This document shows positions 7,800 to 12,773 of a stretch of 12,773 nt of DNA, piece by piece. Both the position numbers and the translations under genes were made by a program. The stretch's first letter is position 1. Each line of letters begins with the position of its first letter. Origin of the DNA: Methylococcaceae bacterium. GTDB lineage: Bacteria; Pseudomonadota; Gammaproteobacteria; Methylococcales; Methylomonadaceae. The notes beneath the pieces were generated by a model. It was not told the origin of the DNA, searched no databases, and saw only the letters and a program-made list of their open reading frames with translations. The stretch is from assembly GCA_947506075.1 (NCBI GenBank), contig CANNNN010000034.1, positions 1-12,773 of the forward strand, read 5' to 3'.

Positions 7800-7827
7800 A
7801 TTGCCGGGACCGTAAGATCCCGGCAAT
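7800..7827 (-). terminator. perfect hairpin between phoD and glpQ
   Basis: Perfect 10-bp arms (ATTGCCGGGA at 7800-7809 and TCCCGGCAAT at 7818-7827) enclose an 8-nt loop. It begins 6 nt past the phoD stop codon on the - strand. A real U tract is lacking, so it may be a leaky terminator or a 3'-end stabiliser that lowers glpQ expression relative to phoD. Confidence 0.55.
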
Positions 7828-7833
7828 CAACTA

Positions 7834-9429
7834 TCAGTTGCGGTCGTGCTTCTGTTCAGCCGGTAGATGTTTGCTGAACACGGTGGTACCGTTAATGTCT
7901 TTTAAATCTACGGTCATAGCCCGGCTGTTTTTGTCGATATTGACTTCACCGAAAAACTGCAAGCCGGCATAGGGCGACAAATTGGATAGCCCTGCCGGCG
8001 GCGCTTTGGTGAACACCACTTGCGGACCGAACGTGCCGTCGGTACTGTTTGGTCCGAAGGAGCCTGCATTCAGCGGGCCGGCGATAAATTCCCAGAATGG
8101 CTTGAAGTCCTTGGATTGAGCTTTGCGTGGATCATAGTAGTGTGCCGCCGCATAATGCACATCGGCAGTCAGCCAGACCAGATTGTTGACCTGCTGATGT
8201 TTAATGAAGCTCAGCAGGTCGGCCATCTCCAGTTCGCGACCGGCAGCCGGTCCGTCATTGCCGTTGGCGACCGCTTCCCAGCGTTGCGGCGGGTTATGAT
8301 CGAAATCGTCGCTGATGTTCAGACCGATAGGCATGTCGGCTGCGATGACTTTCCAGGTGGCCTTGGAATGTTTCAGCTCATTTTTCAGCCAAGCGACTTG
8401 TGCCGCACCGAGGAAGGCGGTTTCGGCCGTTTGCTGTGTTTGCAGATTGCCGGTATTGGGGCCGCGATAGCTGCGCATATCGATCACAAACACGTCCAGC
8501 AGCTTGCCGTAGGATATTTTCCGGTAGATGCGATCAGATTCCTCGGCATCATGAGGACGCAACGGCGCATATTCATGAAAAGCCTTGGACGCTCGGGCAA
8601 CCAGTAGCGGCACGTCCTTAACGGTGTAGCGGCTGTCGGCACTCAAGTCTTTGGAATCCGACCAGTTGTTGGCGACTTCATGATCGTCCCATTGCCAGAT
8701 TTGCGGGACTTCGGCATTGAAGCGGCGGAGATTTTCGTCCAGCAGATTGTATTTGTAACGGCCGCGAAATTCGGCTTGGGTTTCGGCGACCTTGCTGACT
8801 TCAGGCGTAACAAGGTTGGTCCAGATTTGACCGTTCTCAGCAGGTTTTGACGTAGCAATCGGGCCGTCGGAATAGACGCTATCGCCGCTTTGAAGGAAGA
8901 ACAACGGTTCTACCTGACGCATCGCTTCATAGATTTTCATGCCGCCGAAGCTTTCGTTGATGCCAAAGCCTTGGCCTGCGGTGTCTCCACCCCAGACGAA
9001 GCGGATGTTGTCATGTTTGCCTAGGGTATGGAAATGTCCTTTAACCTCCTCGCTTTTGCCATGGGCATTGGTCAGATCTTCAAACCAGACTTTAACATAT
9101 ACATCCTTGCCTTCTGCCAGACCGGTCAAGTCTTGCTTGGCCGTAAAATCGGTGCCGTCCATCGCGTAAGGACCGCGAATAGTAGTGGCATCGGAGAATT
9201 GCGGGTTATAGGCATATTCCAGGATCATGCGTGCCGGACGATCTGAGCGGCTCCAGATCATTGCGCGTCCCGGCGCCAGGTCGCCAATTTGTATGCCTTG
9301 TTCGATCAGCGGCACGTCGCTTGCCGTAGCGTCGGCCGCTAATGACAGCAATAGCGGTAATGCGGCAAATGCTGCCGTCAGACCGACGGGGCGTGGAAAA
9401 TATCGGGTATATTTAACTAAGCTGCGCAT
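7834..9429 (-). CDS. phoD: PhoD-family alkaline phosphatase/phosphodiesterase
   Basis: PhoD enzymes are secreted metallophosphoesterases (Fe3+/Ca2+ in B. subtilis PhoD) that release phosphate from mono- and diesters. The 531-residue product has an export signal (about residues 1-36, cut near DATA). A beta-sandwich N-terminal domain covers about 38-137. The catalytic domain shows GGDT (147-150), SGDSVYSDG with the Asp at 183, WQWDDHE (Asp248, Asp249, His250), DMRSYRG (Arg319) and LTADVHYAAAH (420-430). These are the family's metal-ligand blocks in the expected order. The signal has scattered Arg residues but no twin-arginine pair, unlike the Tat signal of B. subtilis PhoD. AGGAG (9438-9442) lies 8 nt before the ATG. 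A candidate Pho box promoter lies about 50 bp upstream, which fits induction by phosphate starvation. Confidence 0.93.
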   Translation of the reverse strand: MRSLVKYTRYFPRPVGLTAAFAALPLLLSLAADATASDVPLIEQGIQIGDLAPGRAMIWSRSDRPARMILEYAYNPQFSDATTIRGPYAMDGTDFTAKQDLTGLAEGKDVYVKVWFEDLTNAHGKSEEVKGHFHTLGKHDNIRFVWGGDTAGQGFGINESFGGMKIYEAMRQVEPLFFLQSGDSVYSDGPIATSKPAENGQIWTNLVTPEVSKVAETQAEFRGRYKYNLLDENLRRFNAEVPQIWQWDDHEVANNWSDSKDLSADSRYTVKDVPLLVARASKAFHEYAPLRPHDAEESDRIYRKISYGKLLDVFVIDMRSYRGPNTGNLQTQQTAETAFLGAAQVAWLKNELKHSKATWKVIAADMPIGLNISDDFDHNPPQRWEAVANGNDGPAAGRELEMADLLSFIKHQQVNNLVWLTADVHYAAAHYYDPRKAQSKDFKPFWEFIAGPLNAGSFGPNSTDGTFGPQVVFTKAPPAGLSNLSPYAGLQFFGEVNIDKNSRAMTVDLKDINGTTVFSKHLPAEQKHDRN

Positions 9430-9464
9430 GGTAATGGCTCCTAGGCCGAATGATGGAGGCTTGG

Positions 9465-9498
9465 ATAATAGCAGCGCTATGTGACAGAACGATGAAGA
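9465..9498 (-). promoter_or_regulatory. candidate PhoB-dependent promoter (Pho box and -10) of phoD
   Basis: Read on the - strand, 9498-9481 is TCTTCATCGTTCTGTCAC. Its second half-site is a perfect CTGTCAC; the first, 11 bp earlier, is TCTTCAT, matching CTGTCAT at 4 of 7 positions. Ten bases downstream is TATTAT (9465-9470). A Pho box replacing the -35, with the -10 ten bases further on, is the geometry of E. coli phoA. It implies a short leader of about 30 nt before the phoD ATG, containing the SD. Confidence 0.65.
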
Positions 9499-9789
9499 CA
9501 GCTTGTGTCGATAATTGACGGATTTACCAAGTCGACTTTGTCAGCGGCAAGTCGCTGAGATCTTAAGGTATTCGAATCAGTAAGCCAGTATTGAAGTCAC
9601 CTAAAAATGGAATTCGTTAATCACCCCTAGATCCATGCAGTCGGGGTACGCAGGTCGGAAGGATTGACGCAGATTTTTATAAACCTAGCCTGTCTTGAGT
9701 TTTTAATCCGCGTCATCGATTTCCATTACTCTTTGTAATAGAGGCCTATTTATTGCGAGCTGCTTAACTATTCATTGCAAATCAATTTT

Positions 9790-9805
9790 TTAGCTTTTAA
9801 GCTAA
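9790..9805. promoter_or_regulatory. operator-like inverted repeat upstream of the rhomboid gene
   Basis: TTAGCTTTTAAGCTAA is a perfect 7-bp inverted repeat with a 2-bp centre. It lies 51 bp before the rhomboid ATG in an AT-rich stretch and could be a regulator binding site. No regulator is encoded nearby, and short AT-rich palindromes also occur by chance. Confidence 0.25.
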
Positions 9806-9844
9806 GGTTAAAAGCAAGGGCAAGTCCTCTGCGTCTACCTAGAT

Positions 9845-9849
9845 TAGGA
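9845..9849 (+). promoter_or_regulatory. ribosome binding site that fixes the rhomboid start
   Basis: TAGGA with a 6-nt spacer precedes ATG 9856. The upstream in-frame TTG at 9775 has no such site, and the extra 27 residues it would add are basic and unlike rhomboid N-termini. Confidence 0.7.
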
Positions 9850-9855
9850 ATAAAC

Positions 9856-10545
9856 ATGATACCCATTAGAGATACAGCGCCCTGCCATTCAAGGCCCTTA
9901 GTTACCTGGGGCTTGATGGCGGTTTGCACGATCATTTTTGTGTCGATGAAATTGATGCCCGATGAGTTGAGTTATCGGCTTATTAATCTGTATGGCATGG
10001 TTCCTATGCGCTATACGAATCCGTATTTTGGCTTGCCGTTTGATGGCTATTTGTCTTTTTTGACCAGCCTTTTCCTGCATGGAACCTGGATGCATCTGAT
10101 CATGAATATGTGGTTTTTATGGATTTTTGGCGATAATGTAGAAGATCGAATGGGGCGGCTACCTTTCCTGGTTTTTTATTTGATTTGCGGGCTGTTGGCT
10201 ACTTTTTTACAATGGTTTTTCGATCCGAATCTTGCTATTCCGGTAGTCGGCGCGTCGGGTGCGATAGCCGGGGTATTGGCTGCTTATTTCTTCTTATATC
10301 CATTGGAACGGGTTGTTATATGGGTCCCCATCTTTTTTTTACCGATAGTCATTCATGTTCCTGCAATTACTTTTTTAGGGTTGTGGGTCATGTTTCAATT
10401 ATACAGTGCAACCACGGCAATGATTTTTGAGGGTACAGTCGTAGATGTGGCTTGGTGGGCCCATTTAGGCGGTTTTGTTGCCGGTGGTGTTTTATACCGG
10501 ATGTTTCTTCGTAAAGGCTCTGCCGAAAAAAATGAATTATTATGA
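9856..10545 (+). CDS. Rhomboid-family intramembrane serine protease
   Basis: Rhomboids cleave membrane proteins within or near their transmembrane segments. The 229-residue product has about six hydrophobic segments and no large extra domain. The catalytic dyad is visible: Ser134 in GASG (132-135) and His203 in AHLGGF. The conserved HxxxN is in WMHLIMNMWFLWIFG (His80, Asn84), with His75 before it, and DNVEDRMG follows. The reading frame extends upstream to a TTG at 9775, but MIPIRD is the usual N-terminus of this family. TAGGA (9845-9849) lies 6 nt before ATG 9856, so I choose that start. The substrate cannot be told from the context. No terminator follows clearly. Confidence 0.92.
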   Translation: MIPIRDTAPCHSRPLVTWGLMAVCTIIFVSMKLMPDELSYRLINLYGMVPMRYTNPYFGLPFDGYLSFLTSLFLHGTWMHLIMNMWFLWIFGDNVEDRMGRLPFLVFYLICGLLATFLQWFFDPNLAIPVVGASGAIAGVLAAYFFLYPLERVVIWVPIFFLPIVIHVPAITFLGLWVMFQLYSATTAMIFEGTVVDVAWWAHLGGFVAGGVLYRMFLRKGSAEKNELL

Positions 10546-10663
10546 TGGTGTTAATGTATAATTTGCACTACAAGAAAATCACCTTTTGGGACAACACACC
10601 AGGGTCAGGAGTTGTTCTGTAACTAAAAAGACCCCTTAAGTTCAAGCAGGTTGTGAAGATAAT

Positions 10664-10990
10664 ATGAAAAAAGTTAACGTTGCGTTGGTCAGGCTACTTC
10701 AGTTTGTAGTTTTTGTGGTCTCAGTGTTCATGGTAATCGCCTATTTTGGTGCGATGGTTTTACTGCCGCTGGATGCGGTTGTATTGCTGATAAAGCTGAT
10801 GGGGGTTGTCGGTCTTAACGGTTTTATTGCAGCCTTTATCGCTGTTCCGGTTGTCGGTTATTTGGGCTTGATGGTTTATAAAACCCCAGGATTGTGCAAG
10901 CTGGTCGTCGATGCGGGTGTTGACCTGATCAAGACCTCTAAAACAAGAATTGAAGCGTTTAATGAAATTGCTGATGCGGTAAAAGTTTAA
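10664..10990 (+). CDS. Small membrane protein of unknown function (108 aa)
   Basis: I do not recognise this protein. It starts MKKVNVALVR, then has two likely transmembrane helices (about 9-35 and 50-72) separated by a short segment, and a C-terminal stretch (about 75-108) that could form an amphipathic helix (KLVVDAGVDLIKTSKTRIEAF...). There are no catalytic motifs and one Cys (Cys78). Evidence that it is real: good-looking composition, a plausible ATG, and a strong intrinsic terminator 19 nt after the stop. The SD is weak (GAAG). A TATAAT at 10557-10562 in the 118-bp leader region, without a good -35, could be its promoter. It follows the rhomboid gene on the same strand; a functional link is only a guess. 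Confidence 0.7.
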   Translation: MKKVNVALVRLLQFVVFVVSVFMVIAYFGAMVLLPLDAVVLLIKLMGVVGLNGFIAAFIAVPVVGYLGLMVYKTPGLCKLVVDAGVDLIKTSKTRIEAFNEIADAVKV

Positions 10991-11009
10991 CTTTTCGATA
11001 AATCGCGTT

Positions 11010-11044
11010 AAAAAGGGTGTGTCGGTTTCGACACGCCCTTTTTT
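11010..11044 (+). terminator. strong Rho-independent terminator
   Basis: GGGTGTGTCG (11015-11024) pairs with CGACACGCCC (11029-11038) around a GTTT loop: 10 bp including one G-U pair. The stem is extended by five A's before and six T's after it. The A/T symmetry makes it potentially bidirectional. It ends the transcript of the 108-residue membrane protein. Confidence 0.93.
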
Positions 11045-11062
11045 GTTTAAGTAGCGACTAAC

Positions 11063-11147
11063 TAAGACGGGACAGTGAGCAGCAAGATGATTCGCCAGTG
11101 CCAAAAAGGGTATGACGGTATTGGCTAAAATCACTTGCTCCGTCTTA
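11063..11147. repeat. 85-bp imperfect palindrome (MITE-like or structured RNA)
   Basis: The right arm is nearly continuous: GGTATTGGC (11117-11125), three unpaired bases, then AATCA, CTTGCT and CCGTCTTA to 11147. It pairs with TAAGACGG (11063-11070), AGCAAG (11081-11086), TGATT (11088-11092) and GCCAGTGCC (11094-11102). That makes 28 pairs including two G-U, with a 10-nt bulge on the left and a 14-nt loop. The outer ends read TA-AGACGG and CCGTCT-TA, as expected for an element inserted at a TA dinucleotide. No transposase is present. Only one copy is in the window. Confidence 0.6.
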
Positions 11148-11330
11148 AATTGGAGGCCTTCGTGGTGATGTTTTTTCAATCTTTAACCAACTTGCCCGTT
11201 AATAATGACAAGTTACTACTTTTTCATAGAAATCACCTAAGTTGGCAGCTCCTTTATTTTCAAACAAGCCGACAGGGTTTAGTTTAAAATCTGCGGCTAC
11301 TTCGAACTTTTACAGCTATCTTGCCCCGCA

Positions 11331-12263
11331 ATGAAAACAACATCCAGCGACGTTTTAACAACTTTATCCACTCTACGTGATTACATCCGTTGGGCCGCCA
11401 GCCGCTTTACCGAGGCCGAAGTCAGTTTTGGCCATGGCACTATAACGGCACTGGATGAAGCGGCGGCGCTGGTTTTACATACGCTGCATCAGCCCTATAA
11501 TCTGGCCGATGCGTATTTGAACAGCGCCTTAACTTTAGCAGAGCGCAAGTTGGTAATCGATATGATCGACAGGCGCATCAACGAACGCATACCGGCCGCT
11601 TATTTAACCCATGAAGCTATTTTTGCGGGCCTGGCCTTTTATGTTGACGAACGGGTGCTGGTGCCAAGATCGCCTATTGCAGAACTAATCGAACAACGGT
11701 TTTCGCCGTGGGTCGAAGAAGAGCAGGTCGGCCGAATTCTGGACCTATGTACCGGCAGTGCCTGTATCGCGATAGCCTGCGCTTATGCCTTTGCCGATGC
11801 TGTGGTCGATGCGGTGGATTTATCGGCAGATGCGCTAACTGTCGCCAGGCTCAATATCGAAAAGCACCAAATGGAAGATGCGGTGACGCTCTACCCGTCG
11901 GATTTGTTTAACGAGCTGCCTGAAACACGTTATGACATTATCGTCAGCAACCCGCCTTATGTGAGCATTGATGAATGGCAGCAATTACCCGCAGAGTTTC
12001 GCGCCGAGCCCGATATGGGCTTTAAGGGCGGAGAATCAGGATTGGACCTCGTTTTGCGTATTTTGGTTGATGCCGATCGTTATCTGACCGAGCAGGGGAT
12101 TTTGATCGTTGAAGTGGGCAGCAGTGCAGAAACCTTGCAAAACACTTTTCCCGATGTGCCGTTTTATTGGTTGAATTTTGAACGCGGCGGTGATGGCGTG
12201 TTTTTGTTGACCGCTGAACAACTTAAGTTTTATAACGAATTATTTTTAACGGCCTTAGATTAA
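11331..12263 (+). CDS. prmB: PrmB, ribosomal protein uL3 N5-glutamine methyltransferase
   Basis: PrmB methylates the side-chain amide of a glutamine in ribosomal protein L3 (uL3) using SAM. The 310-residue length equals E. coli PrmB. The N-terminal helical domain contains RWAASRFTEAEVSFGHGT and the family phrase YLTHEAIFAGLAFYVDERVLVPRSP (about 91-115, shown here only as a landmark). The SAM-binding motif I is LDLCTGSACIAI (137-148), and the substrate-amide motif NPPY is at 207-210. These features distinguish it from PrmC (HemK). No Shine-Dalgarno precedes ATG 11331, and the preceding bases are C-rich. Length and alignment still favour this start. aroC follows after 2 nt, a conserved pairing. 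Confidence 0.95.
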   Translation: MKTTSSDVLTTLSTLRDYIRWAASRFTEAEVSFGHGTITALDEAAALVLHTLHQPYNLADAYLNSALTLAERKLVIDMIDRRINERIPAAYLTHEAIFAGLAFYVDERVLVPRSPIAELIEQRFSPWVEEEQVGRILDLCTGSACIAIACAYAFADAVVDAVDLSADALTVARLNIEKHQMEDAVTLYPSDLFNELPETRYDIIVSNPPYVSIDEWQQLPAEFRAEPDMGFKGGESGLDLVLRILVDADRYLTEQGILIVEVGSSAETLQNTFPDVPFYWLNFERGGDGVFLLTAEQLKFYNELFLTALD

Positions 12264-12265
12264 AT

Positions 12266-12773
12266 ATGTCTGGAAACTCAATAGGAAAATTATTTGTCGT
12301 CACTTCGTTTGGCGAAAGTCACGGCCCTGCCATAGGCTGTATTGTCGATGGCTGTCCTCCGGGCCTGGCCTTGACCGAAGCCGATTTGCAGGACGATCTG
12401 GATCGCAGGAAACCCGGCACCTCACGGCATACCACGCAACGACGCGAAGCCGACGAAGTCAGAATCCTGTCCGGCGTATTTGAAGGTAAAACCACCGGTA
12501 CGCCTATAGCCCTGGTCATTGAAAACACCGATCAGCGCTCCAAGGATTATTCGAAGATCGCCGATACCTTCCGGCCTGGCCACGCGGATTATACCTATCA
12601 GCAAAAATACGGCTTCAGGGATTATCGCGGAGGAGGGCGCTCGTCGGCCAGGGAAACGGCGGTGCGAGTTGCAGCCGGCGGCATCGCTAAAAAATATCTA
12701 AAAGAACAGGAAGGCATAGATATACGCGGTTATTTATCACAACTGGGGCCGATAAAAATCGAAAAAATCGACT
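12266..12773 (+). CDS. aroC: Chorismate synthase, N-terminal part (3' end outside window)
   Basis: AroC makes chorismate from EPSP, the last shikimate-pathway step, with reduced FMN. ATG 12266 lies 2 nt after the prmB stop, with no SD of its own, so translation is probably coupled to prmB. The first 169 residues are present, roughly half of the usual 360 or so. Motifs: signature 1 in SFGESHGPAIGCIVDGCPPG (14-33), RRKPGTS (47-53), HTTQRRE (55-61), the phrase TFRPGHADYTY (101-111) and signature 2 GGGRSSARETAVRVAAGG (122-139). The frame is open to the window edge with no defect. Confidence 0.96.
   Translation, partial: MSGNSIGKLFVVTSFGESHGPAIGCIVDGCPPGLALTEADLQDDLDRRKPGTSRHTTQRREADEVRILSGVFEGKTTGTPIALVIENTDQRSKDYSKIADTFRPGHADYTYQQKYGFRDYRGGGRSSARETAVRVAAGGIAKKYLKEQEGIDIRGYLSQLGPIKIEKID

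Larger units (their letters stand above)
9430..9855. other. 426-bp gene-free divergent region between phoD and the rhomboid gene
   Basis: No convincing gene is seen on either strand. The phoD side holds the Pho box promoter. Further along are AAGTCGACTT (9529-9538, a perfect palindrome) and a 6-bp hairpin TCAGCG/CGCTGA (9541-9558). There is also an imperfect long-range hairpin at 9665-9715 (TGACGC-A-GATT against AATC-C-GCGTCA). A 7-bp inverted repeat TTAGCTT/AAGCTAA lies at 9790-9805, about 50 bp before the rhomboid start. No promoter with both hexamers could be assigned to the rhomboid gene. Confidence 0.6.
10991..11330. other. 340-bp gene-free region before prmB
   Basis: It holds the terminator (11010-11044) and the 85-bp palindrome (11063-11147). 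The remaining stretch of about 180 bp (11148-11330) is AT-rich with no clear feature. TAAAAT at 11285-11290 and TATCTT at 11317-11322 are possible -10 elements for prmB, but neither has a matching -35. An open frame on the - strand (10760-11179) crosses the terminator and the 108-residue gene and is not considered real. Confidence 0.6.

Noticed and set aside
8020..8607. 195-codon + strand frame opposite phoD
   Set aside because: It covers the conserved metal-ligand blocks of PhoD on the other strand and has no recognisable content.
9775..9855. TTG start giving a 256-residue rhomboid
   Set aside because: There is no SD at 9775, and the added residues do not look like a rhomboid N-terminus, whereas ATG 9856 has both an SD and the family's MIPxRD start.
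10575..10650. GGGTC...GACCC pairing in the leader of the small membrane protein, considered as a riboswitch or attenuator
   Set aside because: The stem is 5 bp with a loop of more than 20 nt, and no known riboswitch motif is seen.
10760..11179. 139-codon open frame on the - strand
   Set aside because: It runs through the strong terminator and the coding region of the 108-residue protein, and its N-terminal part covers the 85-bp palindrome. I recognise no family in it.

Overview
The window looks like a chromosomal segment of a gammaproteobacterium. The gene order tolA-tolB-pal-cpoB-queE-queC and the pair prmB-aroC are both typical of that class. A methanotroph of the Methylococcales type would fit the general look of the sequence, but nothing in the window proves a genus. 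Almost every gene belongs to a known family. I do not see an obviously new multi-gene system. The unexplained signals are mostly in the non-coding DNA.

Region 1 (1-4800, + strand) is the cell-envelope Tol-Pal cluster followed by queuosine genes. It holds the C-terminal two thirds or so of TolA (cut by the window edge, with a 105-bp tandem repeat in its helical arm), TolB, the lipoprotein Pal and the periplasmic coordinator CpoB. QueE and QueC follow; they act consecutively to make preQ0, the 7-deazaguanine precursor of queuosine in tRNA. The queE-queC gap is a REP-like sequence that also supplies the queC Shine-Dalgarno.

Region 2 (4801-9500) is a phosphate-themed block. A class II PPK2 (polyphosphate:AMP phosphotransferase) is on the + strand, convergent with a secreted GlpQ-type glycerophosphodiester phosphodiesterase and a PhoD-type alkaline phosphatase on the - strand. 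A good candidate PhoB-dependent promoter (Pho box with a -10 exactly 10 bp downstream) precedes phoD. It suggests that phoD, and perhaps glpQ through read-through of an intergenic hairpin, belong to the Pho regulon. Together the enzymes would release phosphate from extracellular phosphoesters and glycerophosphodiesters, while PAP links stored polyphosphate to the adenylate pool.

Region 3 (9430-11330) contains a 426-bp gene-free stretch with small inverted repeats, a rhomboid intramembrane protease, an unrecognised 108-residue membrane protein and a strong intrinsic terminator. An 85-bp imperfect palindrome bounded by TA follows; it could be a MITE-like element or a structured RNA. Region 4 (11331-12773) is prmB, the methyltransferase for ribosomal protein uL3, followed 2 nt later by the start of aroC (chorismate synthase), which runs off the window.
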